A DNA stretch of 7,361 bases from an uncultured Zetaproteobacteria bacterium (GTDB lineage: Bacteria; Pseudomonadota; Zetaproteobacteria; Mariprofundales; Mariprofundaceae): the NCBI GenBank assembly GCA_913056285.1, contig CAJXNE010000108.1, positions 1 to 7,361 on the forward strand, in the 5' to 3' direction. How positions within the stretch are numbered: the first letter of the stretch is position 1; each line of letters opens with the position of its first letter. Both the position numbers and the translations under genes were made by a program. The notes beneath the pieces are model-generated. The model did no database searches, was not told where the DNA came from, and worked only from the letters and a program-made list of their open reading frames with translations. Shown here one piece after another: positions 1 through 5,260 of this stretch.

Positions 1-864
1 GGGAAAGAGTTTGATGCCAATCAGAAGCATCGTGAGGACTTCTATGAGGCGCTGACCGAGTTCGGCATGTGTCTGAAGATTGCTCTATCCTCCAGCAGCT
101 TCTTTGAAGATTCATCGTTCACTGAAAAGAATATTCAGAGGTATAAAGATGATCTTCGCTTCTTTGTGAATCTTCGCAAGATCAGTAAGCAGGATGCCCA
201 GGAGACGGTCGATTACAGCATCTATGAGCAGCAGATCGGCAAGCTGGTGGATAAGCATGTTGTTGGTGAAGGCGTTAAAGAGGCGGAAGGTGTTTATGAG
301 GTTACTGCTTTAGCGGAGCAAAATCCTGAGAAGTGGAATGAAGAGAAGATACGGAATGAGACAGACATCATTCGAACCCGATTGAAGAAGAAGATTGAAG
401 AACAGATGGATGATGATCCATATGCCAAGGCTTATTTCTCAAAGCTGCTGAAACAGGCGATCGAGGAGGCTGAGAAACTATTTGATCATCCTCTGAAGCA
501 GTATGCATTGTTTAAGAAGTTTGATGAGGAGGTCGATCAGAAAAAGGTCGAAGGTATTCCTGATGCCATTGCCGATAATCCGCATGCTAGGGCCTACTTT
601 GGTGCGATTCGACTGACACTTGGCGAGGAGGCGTTTGCTGAAGTCGCTGCAGCTGCTCCTCAGGGGTGTGTTGATCTCTCAATGGAGATTGATGAGGTGG
701 TTGGCCGAGCGGTGGCAGAGCATTCACTGAATCCTCAGAATATTGAGGCGGAGATTCAGAAGTCCCTGTTGCCCAGGCTATTCAAAGAACTGGGTGGTCT
801 GGATCGGGCCAAGGCACTTATCGAGTATATCATCCAGATAGTCAGGCACGGGAATCAATCATGA
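1..864 (+). CDS. hsdR: Type I restriction enzyme R subunit (HsdR), C-terminal part
   Basis: The reading frame is open from the first base, so the gene begins upstream and only the last 287 residues are visible. HsdR is the ATP-dependent translocase and nuclease subunit of type I restriction-modification complexes (with HsdM and HsdS), acting on foreign DNA in the cytoplasm. The visible part lacks the nuclease and helicase motifs. It has the helical C-terminal region typical of the family (DUF3387/HsdR_C type): an FYEALTEFGMCLKIALSS stretch near the window start, then QRYKDDLRFFVNLRK and VDYSIYEQQIGKLVDKHV. The rest is charged helices ending in LGGLDRAKALIEYIIQI. No hsdM or hsdS is in the window; they would lie upstream if present. 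The stop overlaps the next start (ATGA), so the two genes are probably translationally coupled. Codons look more A/T-rich than in the nrd and ubi genes, which fits acquired DNA. The family call comes from recognising this region by eye and is fairly firm. Confidence 0.85.
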   Translation, partial: GKEFDANQKHREDFYEALTEFGMCLKIALSSSSFFEDSSFTEKNIQRYKDDLRFFVNLRKISKQDAQETVDYSIYEQQIGKLVDKHVVGEGVKEAEGVYEVTALAEQNPEKWNEEKIRNETDIIRTRLKKKIEEQMDDDPYAKAYFSKLLKQAIEEAEKLFDHPLKQYALFKKFDEEVDQKKVEGIPDAIADNPHARAYFGAIRLTLGEEAFAEVAAAAPQGCVDLSMEIDEVVGRAVAEHSLNPQNIEAEIQKSLLPRLFKELGGLDRAKALIEYIIQIVRHGNQS

Positions 865-1583
865 CCATGCCGAGTTTTCGCTATGGAGATAAAGTATACG
901 AGTATGCGATTCATTTCTTGGAATCCAGAAAAAAATCGATTTCGATTCATGTGCTTCCTGATGCCTCGGTAGAAGTAAAAGCACCGGCTCATACGAAGCC
1001 GCAAAAAATCGATGAGACTATGAAAAAGAGAGCCCGGTGGGTCGCTCGTCATGTTGATCAGACCCAGCAAAACCTTGCTCAGGTATTACCGCGCGAATAT
1101 ATCAGCGGCGAAACGCATTTTTACCTTGGTCGTCGATATGTTTTGAAAATTGTTCGATCTGAGCTTGAGCAAGTAAAACTGATTCGAGGAAGGTTTGTTG
1201 TTGAATGCCGAAGCCCATCGAAAGATAGAGTTCGGGAGCTACTAGAAGCCTGGTACAAAGAGCATGCACATGCGGTGTTTAAGCGCCGCCTTGTATCAGT
1301 AGCGGCCGACATTCAGTGGATTCAGAAAGCTCCACCGATAACTGTACGAGAGATGAAGAAGCAATGGGGTAGTTGTTCACCAAAGGGCCGAATCAGTCTG
1401 AACTGGAATTTGGTTAAAGCTTCCATGGATTGTATTGACTACGTAATCACTCATGAGCTTTGCCACTTGAAAGAGCATAATCATAGCAAACAGTTTTATA
1501 CATTAATGGATAAGCACTATCCGGAGTGGGGGCCGGTAAAAGCCAAGCTTGATGGAATGGCTGAACTACTTCTGAACGAGTAA
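861..1583 (+). CDS. YgjP/WP-type zinc metallopeptidase (DUF45 family, M48-like)
   Basis: This 240 aa protein carries the zinc-protease signature HELCHLKEHNHSKQFY. His198 and His202 plus probably His208 would bind zinc, and Glu199 would be the catalytic base. The family's conserved MKKQWGSCS block lies at residues 165-173, and the fold ends with KHYPEW near 218-223. Size and motif order match the YgjP-like metallopeptidase domain (PF01863). The N-terminal 150 residues are the usual beta-rich and charged part. There is no signal peptide or membrane segment, so it should be cytoplasmic. The substrate is unknown for the family. The start ATG overlaps the hsdR stop by 4 bases (ATGA) with no strong ribosome binding site of its own, which suggests translational coupling; ATG 867 is a possible alternative. 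Genes of this family often follow hsdR in type I restriction operons, so a role in controlling or turning over the restriction complex is plausible but inferred. Confidence 0.9.
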   Translation: MTMPSFRYGDKVYEYAIHFLESRKKSISIHVLPDASVEVKAPAHTKPQKIDETMKKRARWVARHVDQTQQNLAQVLPREYISGETHFYLGRRYVLKIVRSELEQVKLIRGRFVVECRSPSKDRVRELLEAWYKEHAHAVFKRRLVSVAADIQWIQKAPPITVREMKKQWGSCSPKGRISLNWNLVKASMDCIDYVITHELCHLKEHNHSKQFYTLMDKHYPEWGPVKAKLDGMAELLLNE

Positions 1584-1596
1584 ATATCTTTAACGG

Positions 1597-1627
1597 AAAG
1601 AACCTAGGAATATCCTAGGTTCTTTTT
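1597..1627 (+). terminator. Rho-independent terminator after the hsdR operon
   Basis: A perfect 13-bp stem (AAAGAACCTAGGA / TCCTAGGTTCTTT) with a 3-base ATA loop runs into a T tract (1623-1627) 13 bases after the metallopeptidase stop. It ends plus-strand transcription before the repeat array and the convergent nrd operon. Read on the minus strand the hairpin is followed by CCGTTAAAG rather than a clean U run, so it would work less well for nrd transcripts. Confidence 0.9.
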
Positions 1628-1636
1628 ACTTTTGCA

Positions 1637-1697
1637 TTTGCAACTTATGCTGTCTGTTTTTGCAGCTTATGGGTGCTAATTTGCAACTTATGCTATA
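1637..1697. repeat. Three phased direct repeats (putative transposase binding sites)
   Basis: Three copies of an 18-base unit begin at 1637 (TTTGCAACTTATGCTGTC), 1659 (TTTGCAGCTTATGGGTGC) and 1680 (TTTGCAACTTATGCTATA). The core is TTTGCARCTTATG. Spacing is 22 and 21 bp, two helical turns, so the same protein could bind one face of the DNA. The array lies wholly between the terminator and the proposed element end. The units are too short, and the gaps too small, for CRISPR. I read them as TnsB-type sites (next entry); a regulator-binding array is the alternative. Confidence 0.85.
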
Positions 1698-1704
1698 CCC
1701 CACA
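1637..1704. mobile_element. Putative terminus of a Tn7-like transposon
   Basis: Read on the minus strand from 1704 inward, the DNA starts TGTGGGGTATA and then shows three tandem GCATAAGTTGCAAA-like sites 21-22 bp apart. Tn7 ends start TGTGGGCG and carry 22-bp TnsB sites; related DDE elements also end in TG...CA. The element body would lie to the left, with hsdR and the metallopeptidase as cargo. The first bases outside it (1705-1709, TTCAT) would be the 5-bp target duplication. The end is 28 bp from the nrdJb stop, comparable to the roughly 25 bp between Tn7 and the glmS stop. No transposase gene or second end is inside the window, so this is inference from repeat layout, terminus and cargo. 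Other possibilities are a Mu-like or Tn5053-like end. Confidence 0.55.
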
Positions 1705-1732
1705 TTCATCGTGCCGGAAGCGGATTGATACG

Positions 1733-2374
1733 CTAGCCACACTTGGAATCGCCGCATTCCAGACAAGTATTGCAATTATCTAATCGAATAACGGCCATAG
1801 CGCCGCATTTATCGCACTGGTTGCCTTTGGCTATGGCATCTGAACCCAGTTTCTCTTCGGCTTCGCGGCGTTTGGCTTCCAGTTCCGGAGTGGATAACTG
1901 CCCTTCCATCATACCGATGGATACCAGGTGTTGTTGAACCACTTCACCGATTTCGGCCACAATGGATGGCATGTATTTGCCTCCGCGTTTGTAGTAGCCG
2001 CCGCGCGGATCGAATACGGCTTTTAATTCTTCCACCAGAAAGGTGATGTCGCCACCCTTACGGAAGATCGCGGAGGTAATGCGGGTGAGCGCAACAATCC
2101 ACATAAAATGTTCCATATTTTTGGAATTGATAAAGATTTCAAACGGGCGACGATGCTCGTCCGGCGTGCCTGCCTTCATCACCACATCATTGATGGTGAT
2201 ATACATGGCATGGTCGGACATCGGCGTTTTGATCTTGTAGGTACTGCCTTCAAGAATCTCATCGCGCTCCAGCAACGGCGCAATGGCCGTTACTTTCTGA
2301 TCTTCCTGCCTGGCCTCATCTTCCGGTTTTTTCACTTCGTATGCGGTGATTTTCTTGTCGATTTTAATGCTCAT
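1733..2374 (-). CDS. nrdJb: Class II ribonucleotide reductase, NrdJb-type C-terminal subunit
   Basis: This 213 aa protein is the second half of a split adenosylcobalamin-dependent reductase. Residues about 45-155 form the conserved domain, including FEIFINSKNMEHFMWIVALTRITSAIFRKGGD and the Gly-rich FDPRGGYYKRGGKYMPSIVAEIG. Residues 160-180 are a charged helix. The tail holds C187-x2-C190 and C201-x2-C204-x2-C207 and ends in SKCG with C212, a zinc-ribbon-like cluster. In the family such C-terminal cysteines pass electrons to the active-site disulphide of the catalytic part. The start is set by GGAGG (2381-2385, minus strand) 6 bases before the ATG, and the ATG overlaps the stop of the upstream small gene (ATGA). 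It is the last gene of the nrdJa operon. I see no own terminator before the proposed transposon end at 1704. Pseudomonas NrdJb has a similar size. Confidence 0.85.
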   Translation of the reverse strand: MSIKIDKKITAYEVKKPEDEARQEDQKVTAIAPLLERDEILEGSTYKIKTPMSDHAMYITINDVVMKAGTPDEHRRPFEIFINSKNMEHFMWIVALTRITSAIFRKGGDITFLVEELKAVFDPRGGYYKRGGKYMPSIVAEIGEVVQQHLVSIGMMEGQLSTPELEAKRREAEEKLGSDAIAKGNQCDKCGAMAVIRLDNCNTCLECGDSKCG

Positions 2375-2604
2375 CGTTTGCCTCCATGCATGGCCAGAAT
2401 CGCTTTCATCTGCTCATGCCCAAAATAACGCAGCGAGTTCGCATGGTTGCCTTTCATGCCCGGACGCTGCGGCCGGTGATTGTGGGTGCTCTCAAATCCA
2501 TTTGATAACACAGTCGAGCCAGCCAATACCCACAGATTTATCGGCGGAAATTTCATCTCCGCCCATTCAATTTTTGTTGCCACAGACCTCTTCAATTGAT
2601 TCAT
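2371..2604 (-). CDS. Unrecognised 77-residue protein between nrdJa and nrdJb
   Basis: I do not recognise this gene. It starts MNQLKRSVATK, then has EWAEMKFPPINLWVLAG (about residues 13-29), a His/Arg/Pro-rich middle (HNHRPQRPGMKG), and a basic C-terminus ending AMHGGKR. There are no cysteines, no signal peptide and no clear membrane helix; the net charge is positive. It looks real because GGAGG (2613-2617) stands 8 bases before the ATG, the stop overlaps the nrdJb start by 4 bases, and the frame fills the gap between two genes whose products work together. An extended frame starting at TTG 2694, overlapping the nrdJa stop, is possible but less well supported. Its place in the operon suggests a role with the reductase, such as a small partner, inhibitor or assembly factor. 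That is inference from position only. Confidence 0.7.
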   Translation of the reverse strand: MNQLKRSVATKIEWAEMKFPPINLWVLAGSTVLSNGFESTHNHRPQRPGMKGNHANSLRYFGHEQMKAILAMHGGKR

Positions 2605-2612
2605 TGCTGCAG

Positions 2613-2617
2613 CCTCC
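2613..2617 (-). promoter_or_regulatory. Ribosome binding site of the small nrd operon gene
   Basis: The minus strand reads GGAGG followed by CTGCAGCA and then ATG (2604). This near-ideal Shine-Dalgarno site, 8 bases from the start codon, decides the start at 2604 over the TTG at 2694. It is also the main evidence that the small gene is translated. Confidence 0.75.
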
Positions 2618-2662
2618 TCATGAATACAATGGTGCGGCACACCATGTGTCGCCAAGGAGACG

Positions 2663-2687
2663 GATATGGATCCCCGCATCCCGTATC
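2663..2687 (-). other. Imperfect intercistronic hairpin after nrdJa
   Basis: Three bases past the nrdJa stop, the minus strand reads GATACGGGAT, then GCGGGG, then ATCCATATC, forming a stem of about 8-9 pairs with one bulge. There is no U tract, so it is unlikely to be a full terminator. It could protect the nrdJa 3' end or set the ratio of nrdJa to downstream messages. Function is inferred. Confidence 0.4.
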
Positions 2688-2690
2688 TGC

Positions 2691-4862
2691 TCAAAACTTC
2701 CCGTAATACCCTTCTTTCAAGGCATCGAAGAGGTTGGCAGCGCTATGCATTTCGCCGTCATATTCGATTTCTTCATTGCCCTTGGCTTCAACCACCGTGC
2801 CGTCATCCAGGGTGAATTTATAGGTGGTATTGGCCAGATCATCTTCTTTCACCAATACGCCCTGGAACGCTTCCGGATTGAAACGGAAGGTGGTACAACC
2901 TTTCAAACCCTGCTCGTAGGCGTAGAGATAAATATCCTTGAAATCCTCATAAGGGAAATCGGTCGGCACATTGGCTGTTTTGGAAATGGACGAATCCACC
3001 CACCGCTGCGCTGCGGCTTGAATATCAACATGCTGTTTCGGCGTTACTTCATCAGCAGAGATGAAATAATCCGGCAATTTGCTGCCCTCTTCGGTAGAGA
3101 ACGGCATGGCATCGGCGTTGATCAGTTCACGATAGGCCAGCAGTTCAAAGGAGAACACATCCACTTTCTCCTTGGTTTTACGACCTTCGCGGATGATGTT
3201 GCGGGAATAATGATGCGCAAAACTCGGCTCAATGCCGTTAGAGGCATTGTTGGCCAGAGACAGCGAAATCGTGCCTGTCGGCGCAATCGAGGAATGGTGG
3301 GTGAAGCGGCATCCCTTTTCGATCAGCGATGCAATCAGTTCCTTATCCTCATCGGAATCGGTCTCCAGAAACTTCTGCATATATTTGGAATATTTGCCCC
3401 ACAGGATTTTACCGTTCAGTTTATCGCCAATCTGAATACCGTCGTCAGCCATTTCAGGACGTTTGGCCATCATTTCGGACGTCACCTCAAACTCTTTTTC
3501 AAGCATCGGCGCGACACCCTTTTCCTCGGCCAGTTCCAGACCTGTGGCAAAACCGGTACGGGCCATTTCATAGGCGATTTTCTCGGTAAATTCGAGCGAT
3601 TCCGGTGTGCCGTACGGTGTGCGCAGCATGGTCAGCGCCGAACCAAGACCCAGAAAACCCATGCCGTGACGCCGCTTGGACAGAATCTCATCACGCTGTT
3701 TTTCCAGCGGCAGACCATTGATATCCACCACATTATCCAGCATGCGGGTAAATACAGAGACCACCTCGCGATAGGCGTCCCAATCGAAATACGCTTTTTC
3801 GGTAAAGGCTTCGCGCACGAATTTGGTTAAATTGACACTACCCAGCAGACATGCCCCATACGGCGGCAATGGCTGTTCGCCGCACGGGTTGGTGGCACGC
3901 ACATTTTCGCAGAACCAATTGTTGTTCAGATCGTTCACTTCATCAATCAGGATAAAGCCGGGCTCGGCATAATCGTAGGTGGAAGCCATAATCACATCCC
4001 ACAAACGCTGGGCCTTGATGGTTTTATATACTTTACAGGCGATAAAGCCGCGATCATCGTGAACGGAGCCTTTGGGCGGGTTGGCGACATGTTTGAAAAC
4101 GATGCGCGTATCGGCATCATCGATTTCAGTCTGGCTGGCCGGGAAAACCAAATCCCAGTCGGCATCGTTTTTTACCGCTTCCATGAAATCGCGTGTGACA
4201 AGGCAGGAGAGATTAAATTGACGCAGACGACCGTCTTCACGCTTGGCGCGAACAAAATCCATAATATCCGGATGCGAAATATCAAATGTGCCCATCTGGG
4301 CGCCGCGACGACCACCCGCTGATGACACGGTAAAACACATTTTATCGTAAATATCCATGAATGACAGCGGCCCGGACGTATAAGCACCAGCGCCGCTCAC
4401 ATAAGCGCCTTTCGGGCGCAGGGTAGAGAATTCATAACCAATGCCGCAACCGGCCTTCAGCGTCAAACCCGCTTCGTGAACCATGGACAGAATCCCGTCC
4501 ATCGAATCAGGAACCGTGCCGGAAACGGTGCAATTGATAGTGGATGTGGCCGGCTTGTGTGCCTCAGCACCCGCATTGGACATAATGCGCCCGGCCGGAA
4601 TCGCACCGTTGGCCAGCGCCCATACGAAGCGATTGTGCCAGAACTCGCGTTTGTCTTCCGATTCGACTGCCGCCAGCGCCAGCGCGACACGATCGTAAGT
4701 ACCCTGAATGCTGTCATCCACCGCTTCGCCGTGTTTATCTTTCAAACGGTATTTTTTATCCCAGATATCCTCTGAAGCCGGCTGAAAGCCAATCGCTCCA
4801 ACACTCTCGCCCCCGTTTTTTTCAACAGATGCAATGCTTACGGTCTGACTGTCTGCGCTCAT
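2691..4862 (-). CDS. nrdJa: Class II (B12-dependent) ribonucleotide reductase catalytic subunit NrdJa
   Basis: The 723 aa product reduces ribonucleotides to deoxyribonucleotides using an adenosylcobalamin-derived radical, without a NrdB-type radical subunit. Visible landmarks of the ten-stranded RNR barrel are STINC (C111, one redox cysteine), GCGIGYEFSTLRP (138-150), GGRRGAQMGTFDISHPDI (183-200), NPCGE (325-329; C327 the thiyl-radical cysteine, E329 the acid), ACLLGSVNL (C338, the second redox cysteine), APTGTISL (527-534) and WVDSSISKTANVP (621-633). The cysteine-rich tail is missing and is supplied by the separate NrdJb. A longer frame runs upstream to 5105, but the 81 extra residues are unlike the family and would run through the promoter. 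ATG 4862 has AGGGGGA (4868-4874) at 5 bases and yields MSADSQTVSI. The promoter carries NrdR and DnaA boxes. The split into NrdJa and NrdJb is as in Pseudomonas, but here a small gene sits between them. No B12 riboswitch was seen. Confidence 0.93.
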   Translation of the reverse strand: MSADSQTVSIASVEKNGGESVGAIGFQPASEDIWDKKYRLKDKHGEAVDDSIQGTYDRVALALAAVESEDKREFWHNRFVWALANGAIPAGRIMSNAGAEAHKPATSTINCTVSGTVPDSMDGILSMVHEAGLTLKAGCGIGYEFSTLRPKGAYVSGAGAYTSGPLSFMDIYDKMCFTVSSAGGRRGAQMGTFDISHPDIMDFVRAKREDGRLRQFNLSCLVTRDFMEAVKNDADWDLVFPASQTEIDDADTRIVFKHVANPPKGSVHDDRGFIACKVYKTIKAQRLWDVIMASTYDYAEPGFILIDEVNDLNNNWFCENVRATNPCGEQPLPPYGACLLGSVNLTKFVREAFTEKAYFDWDAYREVVSVFTRMLDNVVDINGLPLEKQRDEILSKRRHGMGFLGLGSALTMLRTPYGTPESLEFTEKIAYEMARTGFATGLELAEEKGVAPMLEKEFEVTSEMMAKRPEMADDGIQIGDKLNGKILWGKYSKYMQKFLETDSDEDKELIASLIEKGCRFTHHSSIAPTGTISLSLANNASNGIEPSFAHHYSRNIIREGRKTKEKVDVFSFELLAYRELINADAMPFSTEEGSKLPDYFISADEVTPKQHVDIQAAAQRWVDSSISKTANVPTDFPYEDFKDIYLYAYEQGLKGCTTFRFNPEAFQGVLVKEDDLANTTYKFTLDDGTVVEAKGNEEIEYDGEMHSAANLFDALKEGYYGKF

Positions 4863-4867
4863 GAATA

Positions 4868-4874
4868 TCCCCCT
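4868..4874 (-). promoter_or_regulatory. Ribosome binding site fixing the nrdJa start
   Basis: The minus strand reads AGGGGGA, then TATTC, then ATG (4862). This purine-rich site at normal spacing supports the start at 4862. Upstream in-frame starts would place coding sequence across the promoter, the NrdR boxes and the DnaA boxes. Confidence 0.75.
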
Positions 4875-4917
4875 GGAAATAGTAATGATCCCTCGTATTT
4901 CAGAAATCCCAGCCGCC

Positions 4918-4945
4918 AGTGTAAGCACTATATCTTGGGTGTCAA
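4918..4945 (-). promoter_or_regulatory. Sigma-70 type promoter of the nrdJ operon
   Basis: On the minus strand a perfect -35 TTGACA (4940-4945) is followed after 16 bases by TACACT (4918-4923, 4 of 6 to TATAAT). Transcription would begin near 4910, giving a leader of roughly 48 bases. The spacer is occupied by an NrdR box, so bound NrdR would block RNA polymerase. Confidence 0.6.
4925..4940. promoter_or_regulatory. NrdR box, promoter-spacer copy
   Basis: GCACTATATCTTGGGT matches the NrdR consensus ACACWATATATWGTGT at 13 of 16 positions. NrdR is the zinc-finger/ATP-cone repressor that senses ATP/dATP and controls ribonucleotide reductase genes. The site fills the spacer between the -10 and -35 of the nrdJ promoter. 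Confidence 0.8.
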
Positions 4946-4956
4946 TAACTTTTAAC

Positions 4957-4972
4957 CCACTATTGATAGTGT
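4957..4972. promoter_or_regulatory. NrdR box, upstream copy
   Basis: CCACTATTGATAGTGT matches the NrdR consensus at 13 of 16 positions, with a perfect GTGT half-site. It starts exactly 32 bp from the other box, three helical turns, which is the classic spacing for paired NrdR boxes. The pairing makes both calls much stronger than either alone. Confidence 0.82.
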
Positions 4973-4998
4973 TATGGCGATCACAATCTATACACTGT

Positions 4999-5007
4999 TT
5001 ATCCACA
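4999..5007 (+). promoter_or_regulatory. Consensus DnaA box (forward)
   Basis: TTATCCACA is a perfect match to the high-affinity DnaA box TTATNCACA. It lies about 54 bp upstream of the nrdJ -35. A weaker look-alike, CTATACACT (4988-4996, two mismatches), is just beside it. DnaA boxes are known in the E. coli nrdAB promoter, so DnaA control of nrdJ is likely; it is not shown here. Confidence 0.75.
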
Positions 5008-5024
5008 GCCTGTGCACCGGAACG

Positions 5025-5033
5025 TGTGGATAA
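5025..5033 (-). promoter_or_regulatory. Consensus DnaA box (inverted)
   Basis: TGTGGATAA is the exact reverse complement of TTATCCACA, so this second perfect box faces the first across a 17-base gap. Two perfect 9-mers this close are unlikely by chance. Together they form an inverted pair upstream of the nrdJ promoter. Confidence 0.75.
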
Positions 5034-5043
5034 CCCTGTATGA

Positions 5044-5215
5044 TTCAACCCAAGAACCGACATTGACATGCGGCGTATGCCGCAACCCTTTGATTCGTCT
5101 GACATCCCGGAAAATCACTCATCACCAGCAAGGTGACTACATGATTTTCCGAAATGCCATACAAACCAAATGATTACATCCTGCATCCAATGTAAATGTC
5201 GGTTCTTGGGTTCAA
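5044..5215. repeat. Inverted-repeat element with three internal hairpins
   Basis: The arms at 5044-5064 and 5195-5215 are 21 bases long and complementary at 20 positions; each includes CCCAAGAACCGACATT or its complement. The 130 bases between them hold hairpin A (TGCGGC-GTAT-GCCGCA, 5069-5084), hairpin B (CGGAAAATCA 5108-5117 with TGATTTTCCG 5142-5151, and an inner TCACC-AGCAA-GGTGA), and hairpin C (TTACAT 5174-5179 with ATGTAA 5190-5195). The whole segment could fold as a clover-like structure. It contains no credible gene. It looks like a MITE or another foldable intergenic repeat. I see no target duplication at its edges, so an insertion event is not proven. A regulatory or small RNA role is the alternative. 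It fills most of the nrdJa-ubiE gap. Confidence 0.7.
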
Positions 5216-5260
5216 CCTTTGTTTGGATAGCGGGCTCCGGCCTGATACGATGCGCAACCC

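Noticed and set aside
1637..1697. A short CRISPR array.
   Set aside because: The units share only a 13-base core with 3-9 base gaps, lack a palindromic repeat, and sit without cas genes.
2605..2694. A longer form of the small nrd operon gene starting at TTG 2694, overlapping the nrdJa stop.
   Set aside because: The start is non-ATG, the added 30 residues look random, and the GGAGG site at 2613-2617 clearly serves ATG 2604. It cannot be fully excluded because of the overlap.
2346..3830. A long plus-strand open frame (494 codons) antisense to nrdJa and nrdJb.
   Set aside because: It shadows the strongly conserved reductase genes, has no family features, and spans gene boundaries on the other strand.
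4933..4945. The TCTTGGGTGTCAA stretch at the nrdJ promoter resembles the TTCTTGGGTTCAA of the inverted-repeat arm.
   Set aside because: It needs a one-base gap to align, and the bases are already explained by the NrdR box and the -35 hexamer, so chance is the simpler reading.
4988..5033. The DnaA boxes as a replication origin.
   Set aside because: There are only two strong boxes, no AT-rich unwinding stretch beside them, and no dnaA, dnaN or gidA-type neighbours. Promoter control of nrdJ explains them better.
4863..5043. A cobalamin riboswitch upstream of B12-dependent nrdJ.
   Set aside because: I found no B12-box-like sequence, and the predicted leader of about 48 bases is far too short for this riboswitch class.
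4863..5105. An 81-residue N-terminal extension of NrdJa, open in frame up to 5105.
   Set aside because: It is unlike family N-termini, crosses the -10/-35, both NrdR boxes, both DnaA boxes and one arm of the inverted repeat, and ATG 4862 has a good ribosome binding site.
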